9,215 nucleotides of DNA, taken from contig JAEZIU010000290.1 in assembly GCA_023436485.1 (NCBI GenBank), forward strand, positions 1-9,215. Direction: 5' to 3'. Origin of the DNA: Bacillota bacterium (GTDB lineage: Bacteria > Bacillota > Clostridia > Acetivibrionales > DSM-1351). Numbering within the stretch: position 1 is the first letter of the stretch; every line of letters begins with the position of its first letter. Under the pieces are notes generated by a model, which worked only from the letters and a program-made list of their open reading frames with translations, did not search any database and had not been told where the DNA came from. Shown in pieces: positions 1 through 6,465 of this stretch. Made by a program: the position numbers and the translations under genes.

Positions 1-26
1 AGGAAGACTTTGAAGACGAAGAATAG
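1..26 (+). CDS. 3' end of an upstream gene (partial), acidic C-terminus
   Basis: The frame starting at base 3 reads E-D-F-E-D-E-E and then TAG at 24-26, so the window opens in the last codons of a plus-strand gene. The strongly acidic tail and the gap of only 21 bases to the mnmA start suggest co-transcription. In many Firmicutes mnmA follows a cysteine desulfurase and a NifU/IscU-type scaffold gene, which would supply the sulfur for tRNA thiolation. That this fragment is such a scaffold gene is inferred from context only; seven residues cannot identify it. Confidence 0.5.
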
Positions 27-35
27 AATTTGTGC

Positions 36-40
36 AGGAG
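36..40 (+). promoter_or_regulatory. Ribosome binding site that sets the mnmA start
   Basis: AGGAG at 36-40 lies 7 bases before ATG 48. The open frame extends back to a TTG at base 30, but this site lies downstream of that TTG and could not serve it. It therefore supports the inner ATG. Confidence 0.8.
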
Positions 41-47
41 ATATATA

Positions 48-1127
48 ATGGGTTCAAAAAAAGTAATGCTTGGTATGAGCGGCGGCGTTGACAGTTCTGT
101 AGCTGCCGCCATTTTATTAAGACAGGGTTATGAGGTAATAGGGGTCACTTTACAAATATGGCAAGATATGGATGAAGAGAGACAGAAGTCAGAAGGTGGC
201 TGCTGTTCACTTTCAGCTGTTGATGATGCCAGAAGAGTGGCAAACAAATTAGGTATACCCTATTATGTTTTAAATTTCAAGGACATTTTTAATAAAACAG
301 TTATTGAATACTTCAAGGAAGAATATTTTAAGGGAAGAACACCAAACCCATGTATTGCCTGCAACAGACATGTTAAGTGGCAGGCTATGCTGGACAAGGC
401 TCTTTCCATGGGAATAGACTATATTGCAACTGGACATTATGCAAAAGTAATGCAAGATGCTTCAACGGGAAGATTTGTTCTAAAGAAGTCCGTTACCGAC
501 AGAAAAGATCAGACATATGCACTGTATAATTTGACACAGCAGCAATTAAGCCATACGCTTATGCCGGTTGGTGACTATACAAAGGATGAAATCAGAGAAA
601 TTGCAAAAGAAATAGGACTTTCTGTGGCAACGAAACCTGATAGTCAGGAAATTTGTTTTATACATGATAACGATTATGGCAAATTTTTAAGTGAGAACTG
701 TGACAAAAAGATAGTTCCCGGAAAATTTGTAGATATAAAGGGAAATGTGCTTGGTAATCACAAAGGGATTGTTCATTACACTGTAGGACAAAGAAAAGGA
801 CTTGGCATTGCCTTTGGAAAACCAATGTTCGTGGTAGCCGTTAACCCTGAAAATAATACAGTTGTTCTTGGAGACGACAGTGAGGTGTTTTCCGAAACAT
901 TGACAGCATCGGACCTGAACTTTATTTCAATCGAGAAGCCGGTAGATGGAATGAGGGTAAACGCAAAAATCAGGTATTCGGCAAAAGAAGCACTTGCAAC
1001 TATAAATATAGTTGATGAGAACCGTATAAGAGTTGTATTTGATATACCTCAAAGAGCTATTACTCCGGGGCAATCTGTAGTTTTCTATGACGGTGATGTG
1101 GTTGTGGGCGGCGGTACAATAGATTAA
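48..1127 (+). CDS. mnmA: tRNA-specific 2-thiouridylase MnmA
   Basis: MnmA is a cytoplasmic enzyme that activates U34 of Lys, Glu and Gln tRNAs with ATP and replaces the C2 oxygen with sulfur from a persulfide, giving the s2U34 wobble base. The 359 residues match the usual family length. The PP-loop for ATP is at residues 9-17 (GMSGGVDSS). The first catalytic cysteine is C102 in NPCIACNR, and the persulfide-bearing cysteine is C203 in DSQEICF. GHY at 129-131 and KDQTY at 153-157 are further family motifs. The C-terminal part (about 225-359, with HYTVGQRKG and the closing PGQSVVFYDGD) is the beta-barrel tRNA-binding region. The start at ATG 48 is chosen over a TTG at 30 because AGGAG lies 7 bases before it. 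The preceding gene ends 21 bases upstream, so mnmA is probably expressed from a promoter outside the window. No truncation or missing key residue is seen. Confidence 0.97.
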   Translation: MGSKKVMLGMSGGVDSSVAAAILLRQGYEVIGVTLQIWQDMDEERQKSEGGCCSLSAVDDARRVANKLGIPYYVLNFKDIFNKTVIEYFKEEYFKGRTPNPCIACNRHVKWQAMLDKALSMGIDYIATGHYAKVMQDASTGRFVLKKSVTDRKDQTYALYNLTQQQLSHTLMPVGDYTKDEIREIAKEIGLSVATKPDSQEICFIHDNDYGKFLSENCDKKIVPGKFVDIKGNVLGNHKGIVHYTVGQRKGLGIAFGKPMFVVAVNPENNTVVLGDDSEVFSETLTASDLNFISIEKPVDGMRVNAKIRYSAKEALATINIVDENRIRVVFDIPQRAITPGQSVVFYDGDVVVGGGTID

Positions 1128-1148
1128 TAATTAACATAATTTTACTTT

Positions 1149-1194
1149 GAAATCTCCTATTAAAGCTCGTTTTCAAGCTATGATAGGAGATTTC
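1149..1194 (+). terminator. Long hairpin after mnmA, terminator-like but without a good U-tract
   Basis: Perfect 12-base arms at 1149-1160 and 1183-1194 (GAAATCTCCTAT and its complement) are extended inward by a second AGCT/AGCT stem (1164-1167 with 1176-1179) around an 8-base loop. It lies 21 bases after the mnmA stop and before the promoter of the next gene, which fits a transcription stop. The three T of the arm run straight into CCTGCAT, so the U-tract is poor. It may instead be a 3' stabilising or processing hairpin. Confidence 0.55.
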
Positions 1195-1216
1195 CTGCAT
1201 AATATATATAAATTGA

Positions 1217-1245
1217 TTGAATTTACATAAATATACTGGTAATAT
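1217..1245 (+). promoter_or_regulatory. Sigma-A-type promoter with extended -10 for the secreted-protein gene
   Basis: TTGAAT at 1217-1222 is followed by exactly 17 bases and TAATAT at 1240-1245. TGG directly before the -10 gives the TGn extension. Transcription would start near 1252, leaving a short leader before the GGAGG at 1266-1270. Together with the hairpin upstream this makes the 1277 gene a separate transcription unit from mnmA. Predicted from sequence only, in an AT-rich region where chance matches are common. Confidence 0.55.
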
Positions 1246-1276
1246 ATGCATATAAATTATCAAATGGAGGAATTTT

Positions 1277-2836
1277 ATGAAAAAAATGAAGTTGCAGTTT
1301 TTATTTCTAGCAGTAGTTGTTATTACAGTATTTTTTCATGCAGACAATATCTATAGTGCCGATCATATCAATAAAGATACGATCATTCAATCTGTTGATA
1401 TAGATGCCAATAATGATAAAAATCCGGAGTTCAAAGTATCTTTGTACAATACCAGGTCAGATGTTAAATATGTAGTTCAAGCCCCATACATTAGCAAATA
1501 CACATATATGACATCCAAGATTTATAAATTAATACAGTATAAAAATGGCAAGAAAACGGGGTATGTTAACCTTACTTTGAAAAGTCTGAGCGATAACAAT
1601 AACTGGATGTTTTTTATAAACTACTATTCGGACGAAGATAACATTAAGCTTAAATATGATATTAAAGCTTATACTAATCCGTCAAATCTGGATATTCTGA
1701 CTTTTCCTAATCAAAATGGCAAATATGTATTAAAAAGGCAAAAAGCATCAAGTAAAGTAACACTCTCAAATAAAGTTACATATCTGGAAAGTGCAAAACG
1801 ATATGTTAAGTTCGGTGAAACCATCTCGGCAAGAGGGTTAGGTTCCACAGTATGCGAAATATACAAGCTCAAGGCAGACAACGTTCTGACAAAATCAAAG
1901 GATGGATTCAATTCACAGACAACATTAAACTCAATTGCAAAAAGAGAAATCAGGGGAAACTGGCTTCTGTCCGTTAATCCTATGGTTGATTGGGGTCATA
2001 AAACAGCTTTTAATACTATGTTAAAGATGGATTTTGAAACGGGGACAATTTTTTTCAGCGATGGAGTATATAGAGAAAATATGTACAATTACGTTCCCAG
2101 GTCGTCCAGCGTAAAAACCTATTTTAAGAATCCTGCAGGTCTGCAAGTAAGGGCATGCAAATGGGTATTGGATAAAGGAAGTCTATTTAAAACGGTAGGC
2201 GTGTATTCAATGTATGCCTTTGCCGATTCAATAGGTAAGAACGGTTACGTACCAACACAGCCAATGTCCGAATGGCTAAAGAAGGATTTCAACATTGGTT
2301 ACAATTTCTATGATACAAGGTTCAATTCAGATACCATGACTTCGCTATTATACATCTATAAGGACTATCCTGATAAATATGTACTCAGCAAGATGAATAA
2401 GTACATTTCATTTTACAAAAATTATTATAAGACAAAGCAGTACAAAGTAGGAAAAGCAATATTTGTACCTGACTATATGGATATTAGTGGTAAAAATAAG
2501 ATTAATCCAACCTCACTCAATCATTTTATCGCAGAAACTGAGGTAATGTTCCTGTACTATAATCTGACAGGTGATAAAGAAAGTCATAAGATTGCTTTGG
2601 AAATGCTTAATTCCATAAAACTGACCAGCAGCAAGTGGATACGTCCTAATGGTGATTTATGGTATAGAGTTACACCACAGGGTGTTTACAAGACAAATGA
2701 TTACCCATTGGTTACATATAATGACCTTGTATTTTTCAAATATATTTTAAAAGACGTTGAAGGCAAAATTCCTGCTGAAATCGAAAAAATGTACCAAAGT
2801 AAAGAAAAATGGGCAAAGAACCAAGGATTTCTTTGA
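1277..2836 (+). CDS. Secreted protein of unknown function, possibly with an alpha/alpha-barrel C-terminal half
   Basis: I do not recognise this 519-residue protein with certainty. Residues 1-28 are a classical Sec signal peptide: MKKMK, a hydrophobic stretch to about residue 20, and a probable cut after IYSA. No lipobox, cell wall sorting motif, dockerin or S-layer repeat is visible, so it is probably released or loosely attached. Residues about 30-200 look beta-rich, with many Y, K, N, T and S. From about 230 on, helical stretches rich in aromatic residues (NWLLSVNPMVDWGHKTAFNT, GVYSMYAFADSIGKNGYVPT, NFYDTRFNSDTMTSLLYIY, HFIAETEVMFLYYNLTG) recall the (alpha/alpha)n toroids of polysaccharide-acting enzymes such as the glucuronyl C5-epimerase C-terminal fold. 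That likeness is weak and a fold-level guess. The start at ATG 1277 has GGAGG 6 bases upstream. The gene has its own promoter and no operon partner on either side, so context gives no substrate. Confidence 0.85.
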   Translation: MKKMKLQFLFLAVVVITVFFHADNIYSADHINKDTIIQSVDIDANNDKNPEFKVSLYNTRSDVKYVVQAPYISKYTYMTSKIYKLIQYKNGKKTGYVNLTLKSLSDNNNWMFFINYYSDEDNIKLKYDIKAYTNPSNLDILTFPNQNGKYVLKRQKASSKVTLSNKVTYLESAKRYVKFGETISARGLGSTVCEIYKLKADNVLTKSKDGFNSQTTLNSIAKREIRGNWLLSVNPMVDWGHKTAFNTMLKMDFETGTIFFSDGVYRENMYNYVPRSSSVKTYFKNPAGLQVRACKWVLDKGSLFKTVGVYSMYAFADSIGKNGYVPTQPMSEWLKKDFNIGYNFYDTRFNSDTMTSLLYIYKDYPDKYVLSKMNKYISFYKNYYKTKQYKVGKAIFVPDYMDISGKNKINPTSLNHFIAETEVMFLYYNLTGDKESHKIALEMLNSIKLTSSKWIRPNGDLWYRVTPQGVYKTNDYPLVTYNDLVFFKYILKDVEGKIPAEIEKMYQSKEKWAKNQGFL

Positions 2837-2903
2837 TACTGATTATTTGCCAACATATATTTTATTTAAGTGCAAACTATAAATAAGTATTTGTTTTAAA
2901 AGC

Positions 2904-2913
2904 AGGAGGAGGG
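2904..2913 (+). promoter_or_regulatory. Strong ribosome binding site in front of a TTG start
   Basis: AGGAGGAGGG at 2904-2913 is a near-perfect Shine-Dalgarno sequence, 7 bases before TTG 2921. The first in-frame ATG lies 20 codons later with no comparable site, so the site decides for the TTG start. Confidence 0.75.
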
Positions 2914-2920
2914 ATTTACT

Positions 2921-3109
2921 TTGAAAGAAGGATTGATTCCGGCAGTATTAGGGACGGCTGTTACCGCAACAGGGCTGGCAATGCGAGGTTATGACATGAA
3001 AAAACATGGCATGAAGAAGCGTGATACAGCGGTTGCAATTGGAGCAGGCGTTATTGGGTTTGGAGTAGCACATGTTGTACTTGGTTCCATAGACCTGATA
3101 CACAAATAA
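2921..3109 (+). CDS. Small two-helix membrane protein of unknown function (62 aa)
   Basis: The protein has two hydrophobic, glycine- and alanine-rich segments, residues about 4-21 (GLIPAVLGTAVTATGLAM) and 37-59 (TAVAIGAGVIGFGVAHVVLG and following). Between them is a short basic loop (YDMKKHGMKKRD). By the positive-inside rule the loop should face the cytoplasm, giving a hairpin in the membrane. Translation is predicted from TTG 2921, supported by a strong Shine-Dalgarno site. A Rho-independent terminator follows the TAA by 7 bases, which argues that this is a real, expressed gene. I recall similar 60-residue proteins in other clostridia, sometimes carrying the misleading label 'asparagine synthase'; nothing in the sequence supports that enzyme activity. 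The function is unknown. Confidence 0.75.
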   Translation: MKEGLIPAVLGTAVTATGLAMRGYDMKKHGMKKRDTAVAIGAGVIGFGVAHVVLGSIDLIHK

Positions 3110-3116
3110 ATTCAAA

Positions 3117-3149
3117 AAAAAGGGGTGCTTTTTATAAGCACCCCTTTTT
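3117..3149. terminator. Bidirectional Rho-independent terminator between convergent genes
   Basis: A 14-bp perfect stem (3117-3130 with 3136-3149) has a GC-rich core, GGGGTGC/GCACCCC, and a 5-base loop. A T-run (3145-3149) follows the core on the plus strand. The eight A at 3114-3121 give a T-run on the minus strand. It serves the 62-residue gene ending at 3109 and the histidinol-phosphatase gene, whose stop codon at 3151-3153 lies one base beyond it. Confidence 0.92.
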
Positions 3150-3150
3150 A

Positions 3151-3948
3151 TCATATCTTTTCAAAGACAGGTTTTCTTTTTTCAAAATGGACCACATGTT
3201 TAAATCCTATACTTTTCAGGTGTTCCAATGCCTCGCTGAAACTATGTCCAAGATGTTCGGCAAAGTGAGAATCTGACCCTACGGTAATAATTTCTCCGCC
3301 CAACTCAAAATAACGTTTAAAAACATCATAACCCGGTATTGTACATCCAAGATCGCTTCTTAACCCGGAAGTATTCAGCTCAATACCTTTTCCCTTTTCT
3401 ATAACTGCTTTTAAAATCTCGTCAATAATATCACTATAATCCTTGTATCTGAGAGGTTTGTCTTCAAAGTTGCCGTACCGGGCAGCATAACCTATATGAC
3501 CTATGACATCATAATTATCATATGCATTTACTGAGCAAAGGATTTCCTGCAAATATCTTTCATAAGCCTGTTGCTGAGTTCTGCCTACAAAGAACACCCC
3601 GGTGTAAGGGTCTTTGCGTTCTATTATGTGTACTGAATTGATAATAAAGTCGAAGTCATAACGATTCAGAATATCATTGATTTTGTCAACCACTTGGGGC
3701 TGAAAACCCATTTCAACGCCTATTAGTATGTCAAGTTTTGATTTCCATTTATTCTTTAGCTCATGAAAAAAAGCAAAATATTCATTGTAATCTATTAAAA
3801 AACTCTCATCAAAATCCGGATAGTCATAATCAACATGGTCCGTGAAAACCAATCCTTTCAGCCCGATTTCGATTGCTCTTTTACAGGCTTCTTCAGCGTC
3901 CATGTTTGAATCCGTAGAAAATTTTGAATGAATATGGTTGTCATGCAT
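3151..3948 (-). CDS. hisK: Histidinol-phosphatase, PHP family
   Basis: The predicted enzyme removes phosphate from L-histidinol phosphate, the penultimate intermediate step of histidine biosynthesis, in the cytoplasm (HisJ/HisK type, unrelated to the HAD-type HisB enzyme). The 265 residues fit the family. The PHP metal-site motifs are all visible: H5 and H7 in DNHIHSKFSTDS, H38 in FTDH, E79 in GVEMGFQ, H107 in NSVHI, H151 in GHIGYAARYG, and D226 and H228 in GSDSH. This is the complete set expected for a three-metal PHP phosphatase. ATG (3948-3946, read leftward) has AAAGGAG 9 bases upstream. The gene stands alone, away from other his genes, and is divergent from the aminopeptidase. The likely promoter is at 4036-4064. 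PHP phosphatases with other phosphoester substrates share these motifs, so the substrate is the less certain part. Confidence 0.9.
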   Translation of the reverse strand: MHDNHIHSKFSTDSNMDAEEACKRAIEIGLKGLVFTDHVDYDYPDFDESFLIDYNEYFAFFHELKNKWKSKLDILIGVEMGFQPQVVDKINDILNRYDFDFIINSVHIIERKDPYTGVFFVGRTQQQAYERYLQEILCSVNAYDNYDVIGHIGYAARYGNFEDKPLRYKDYSDIIDEILKAVIEKGKGIELNTSGLRSDLGCTIPGYDVFKRYFELGGEIITVGSDSHFAEHLGHSFSEALEHLKSIGFKHVVHFEKRKPVFEKI

Positions 3949-4020
3949 TGTAACTTTCTCCTTTGAAAAGTATAATAAAACTAAAATTAACCATCCTATA
4001 AAATATGATGCGTTAAAAAT

Positions 4021-4040
4021 ATAATACTAATTAATATTAT
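4021..4040. repeat. 20-bp AT-rich imperfect palindrome, possible operator
   Basis: The sequence ATAATACTAATTAATATTAT is its own reverse complement except for one mismatched pair (4027/4034), so 9 of 10 pairs match. It overlaps the -10 element and predicted start of the minus-strand promoter. TATAAT at 4020-4025, a possible -10 for the plus-strand gene, lies at its other edge. The position suits a repressor site controlling both directions, but a dyad made almost only of A and T can arise by chance. Confidence 0.35.
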
Positions 4041-4064
4041 CTACATTTTTAAACTAAAAGTCAA
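4036..4064 (-). promoter_or_regulatory. Predicted sigma-A promoter of the histidinol-phosphatase gene
   Basis: On the minus strand TTGACT (4064-4059) is followed by 17 bases and GATAAT (4041-4036), each one base from consensus. Transcription would begin near 4029, about 80 bases before the ATG. The start region falls inside the dyad at 4021-4040. Confidence 0.55.
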
Positions 4065-4070
4065 AAAAGA

Positions 4071-4076
4071 GAGAGG
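4071..4076 (+). promoter_or_regulatory. Ribosome binding site favouring the inner ATG of the aminopeptidase
   Basis: GAGAGG at 4071-4076 is 7 bases from ATG 4084 but only 1 base from ATG 4078. The spacing supports 4084. The two choices differ by two residues (Met-Cys). Confidence 0.6.
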
Positions 4077-4083
4077 CATGTGT

Positions 4084-5514
4084 ATGAATAAAGAAAAGAC
4101 CCAGGGTCAATTATTAGAAGAAAAGCTTACCTATAAACAAAAAAATGCTTGGGAGCATAGTGAAAAAGAGGTTCAACAGGCTTTTGATTTATGCGATGAA
4201 TATAAGACATATCTTGATGATGGAAAAACAGAACGAGAATTCTGTTCAGTTGTAGAACGCCAATTAGTTAAGTCAGGATATGAAAATCTCACTGAACTTA
4301 TGAAAAAGGGTAGCAAGTTAAAACAAGGTGCTAAGGTGTACTACATAAACAAGCAGAAGTCTGCAGTTTTTGCTGTACTGGGGAAAGAACCGTTGATTCA
4401 AGGTATAAATATGGTAGGAGCACATATAGATTCTCCACGCCTTGACTTAAAGCCAAATCCTATTTACGAAGATACAGGAATGGTTCTTCTCAAGACACAC
4501 TATTATGGGGGTATAAAAAAGTATCAATGGGTAACCATTCCTTATGCATTACATGGTGTAGTCTTTAAAGCAGATGGTACAAAGGTGGATATATGTATAG
4601 GCGAGGACGATAAAGACCCCGTATTTACTATAACGGATTTGCTTCCTCATCTGGCTCAGGATCAGATGCAGAAAAAAGCTACCGAGGTTGTTGAAGGCGA
4701 AAGTCTTAATATATTAATTGGCTCAATACCTTTAAAGGATGATAAGGTAAAAGACAAAATTAAGCTGAATATATTAAAGCTTTTAAACGAAAAATACGGA
4801 ATGGTAGAAGAAGATTTTATATCAGCTGAACTTGAGGCAGTACCTGCATTTAAAGCAAGAGATATCGGACTAGACAGAAGTATGATAGGAGCTTATGGCC
4901 AAGATGACAGGGTTTGTGCATTTACATGCGTAAAAGCACTGCTCGATCTTGCACAGCCAGAGAAGACTGCATTGTGTATTCTCACGGACAAAGAAGAAAT
5001 CGGAAGTATGGGAAATACCGGAGCTCAGTCCAGTCTTCTCAAGAATTTTGTAGCAAAACTACTATATTTAACAGTAGATAATTACTCGGACATTTTAACA
5101 AACCAATGTCTGGAAAACTCAAAAATGTTATCTGCCGACGTTAATGCTGCTGTTGACCCTACGTATGTAAGTGTTAATGAAAAATCAAATTCATCATACA
5201 TGGGAAATGGTATTGTACTTCAAAAATATACAGGTTCAAGAGGTAAGTATGATGCAAGTGATGCCAATGCTGAATTTGTAGCAGAAATTAGAAATTTGTT
5301 TAATAAGGAAGGCATTATATGGCACTTGTCTGAAATGGGTAAAGTTGATTTGGGCGGTGGAGGAACTATCGCACAGCATGTTGCCAATCTCGGTGTAGAT
5401 GTACTTGATTGTGGAGTGCCGATACTTTCAATGCACTCTCCAATGGAAATATCGAGTAAGATAGATGTTTACATGAGTTACAAGGCTATGAAAGTTTTCC
5501 TTGAAAGCAAATAA
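4084..5514 (+). CDS. apeA: M18 family zinc aminopeptidase
   Basis: This is a cytoplasmic metallo-aminopeptidase of the M18 (aspartyl aminopeptidase) family, which removes N-terminal residues, often acidic ones, from peptides in large homo-oligomeric shells. The 476 residues match the longer bacterial M18 group. Metal and catalytic motifs occur in the expected order: H114 in GAHIDSPRLDLKPNP with D116 two residues on, D275 in GQDDRVCAF, E304/E305 in TDKEEIGSMGNTGA, D352 in SADVNAA, and H451 in SMHSPMEISSK. The stretch after H114 (YYGGIKKYQW) is typical of the clostridial and spirochaete branch. ATG 4084 is preferred over ATG 4078 because of ribosome binding site spacing. The next gene begins 21 bases after the stop, so the two are probably one operon. 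No convincing plus-strand promoter with both boxes was found upstream. The exact peptide preference cannot be read from sequence. Confidence 0.93.
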   Translation: MNKEKTQGQLLEEKLTYKQKNAWEHSEKEVQQAFDLCDEYKTYLDDGKTEREFCSVVERQLVKSGYENLTELMKKGSKLKQGAKVYYINKQKSAVFAVLGKEPLIQGINMVGAHIDSPRLDLKPNPIYEDTGMVLLKTHYYGGIKKYQWVTIPYALHGVVFKADGTKVDICIGEDDKDPVFTITDLLPHLAQDQMQKKATEVVEGESLNILIGSIPLKDDKVKDKIKLNILKLLNEKYGMVEEDFISAELEAVPAFKARDIGLDRSMIGAYGQDDRVCAFTCVKALLDLAQPEKTALCILTDKEEIGSMGNTGAQSSLLKNFVAKLLYLTVDNYSDILTNQCLENSKMLSADVNAAVDPTYVSVNEKSNSSYMGNGIVLQKYTGSRGKYDASDANAEFVAEIRNLFNKEGIIWHLSEMGKVDLGGGGTIAQHVANLGVDVLDCGVPILSMHSPMEISSKIDVYMSYKAMKVFLESK

Positions 5515-5535
5515 CCGTTATTAGGAGAAAAAGAC

Positions 5536-6402
5536 ATGATAAGATTCGGACCATCGGGAAATTCGGACAGCTTTTATGAAGAGGGATTCAAGTCCTCGGT
5601 GCAAATGCCGGCGTGGCTTGCGTCAAAAGGCTTGAATGCATATGAGTATTCCTGTACAAAAGGAGTAAAGGTTGGAGAGGCAACTGCCAGAGAAATAGGC
5701 CAACAGGCAGAAAGCAACAACATTTCAGTCAGCATCCATGCTCCGTATTATATTAACATGTCAAGTGAAGAAGAAGACAAAAGAGAAAATTCCAAGAGAT
5801 ATATCATGGAAACTCTGCAGGTTGCAAAATGGATGGGTGCCAAGAGAATAGTTGTTCATACAGGATCCACAAGTAAACTAGGACGGGAAAAGTCCCTTGA
5901 ATGGGCAATACAGATTCTTAAGGAAACTCTTCAAATGTCTGATGCTGCAGGGTTCGGTGATATAAGTATCTGTCCTGAGGTTTTGGGAAAGCACAACCAG
6001 CTTGGAACACTTGAAGAAATAATGGCAATGTGTAAAATTGATGAAAGGCTGATACCTACTATTGATTTTGGGCATATTCATGCCAGAGGTCTGGGAATAT
6101 TGAATTCACAGGAAGATTTCGAAAAGGTTATTGATTTCATTGAAAACTCAATAGGTAAGGAAAGAACTAAAAGAATCCATTGCCATTTCAGCCGTATAGA
6201 GTTTACCAAAGGTGGAGAAAAAAAGCACTGGAATTTTTCAGACAAGGAGTTTGGTCCTGAATTTGAGCATCTTGCGCCTGTACTGGTTAACAGGAAAATG
6301 GAGCCTGTGATTATTTGCGAATCAAGAGGAATGATGGCAGAGGATGCTATAGAAATGAAGGATATTTACTATGGCATATTGGAAAGTCAAAACTTATTCT
6401 AA
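5536..6402 (+). CDS. Endonuclease IV-like TIM-barrel protein (Nfo/AP endonuclease family 2)
   Basis: The 288 residues match the Xylose isomerase-like TIM barrel family that includes endonuclease IV, which cuts DNA 5' of abasic sites with three zinc ions. Likely metal ligands, by comparison with E. coli Nfo: H68 (SIHAPYYIN), H108 (VVHTGS), E148 (CPEVLGK), D177 and H180 (IDFGHIHA), H217 (or H215, in HCHFSR), H231 (KKHW) and E262 (ICESRGM). In Nfo the second-last site is Asp-x-His (D229, H231). Here the aspartate position appears to be lysine (EKKH), and the N-terminus reads MIRFGPSGNSDS rather than the Nfo-like GSHVS..GG. It is therefore a divergent branch, found in Firmicutes, and repair activity is probable but not assured; a sugar isomerase-like role is the alternative. 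AGGAG lies 8 bases before the ATG. It is probably co-transcribed with the aminopeptidase. A hairpin follows the stop. Confidence 0.85.
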   Translation: MIRFGPSGNSDSFYEEGFKSSVQMPAWLASKGLNAYEYSCTKGVKVGEATAREIGQQAESNNISVSIHAPYYINMSSEEEDKRENSKRYIMETLQVAKWMGAKRIVVHTGSTSKLGREKSLEWAIQILKETLQMSDAAGFGDISICPEVLGKHNQLGTLEEIMAMCKIDERLIPTIDFGHIHARGLGILNSQEDFEKVIDFIENSIGKERTKRIHCHFSRIEFTKGGEKKHWNFSDKEFGPEFEHLAPVLVNRKMEPVIICESRGMMAEDAIEMKDIYYGILESQNLF

Positions 6403-6408
6403 AAGTAA

Positions 6409-6446
6409 TATATAAGCCTGTTTGATGGACTAAACAGGCTTATATA
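6409..6446 (+). terminator. Perfect 15-bp hairpin between the Nfo-like gene and aroQ, no U-tract
   Basis: TATATAAGCCTGTTT (6409-6423) pairs exactly with 6432-6446 around the 8-base loop GATGGACT. It starts 6 bases after the stop at 6402 and ends 8 bases before the aroQ ribosome binding site at 6455-6460. No T-run follows on either strand, so it is not a standard Rho-independent terminator. It could act as a weak terminator, an RNA processing or stability element, or a structure limiting access to the aroQ start. Confidence 0.55.
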
Positions 6447-6454
6447 AAGAATGC

Positions 6455-6460
6455 GGGAGG
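6455..6460 (+). promoter_or_regulatory. Ribosome binding site that sets the aroQ start
   Basis: GGGAGG at 6455-6460 lies 5 bases before ATG 6466. An in-frame ATG at 6451 would place this site inside the coding region, so it is not the start. Confidence 0.8.
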
Positions 6461-6465
6461 TTAAA

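Noticed and set aside
30..47. Possible earlier TTG start of mnmA adding six residues
   Set aside because: The only good ribosome binding site (36-40) lies after this TTG, and the extra residues precede the normal MnmA start.
2862..2886. Inverted repeat TTATTTA/TAAATAA after the secreted-protein gene
   Set aside because: The stem is 7 bp of only A-T pairs with an 11-base loop, too weak to call a terminator in AT-rich sequence.
6451..6465. Possible earlier ATG start of aroQ
   Set aside because: GGGAGG at 6455-6460 would fall inside the coding region, and type II dehydroquinases normally begin close to the ILVLNGPN motif.
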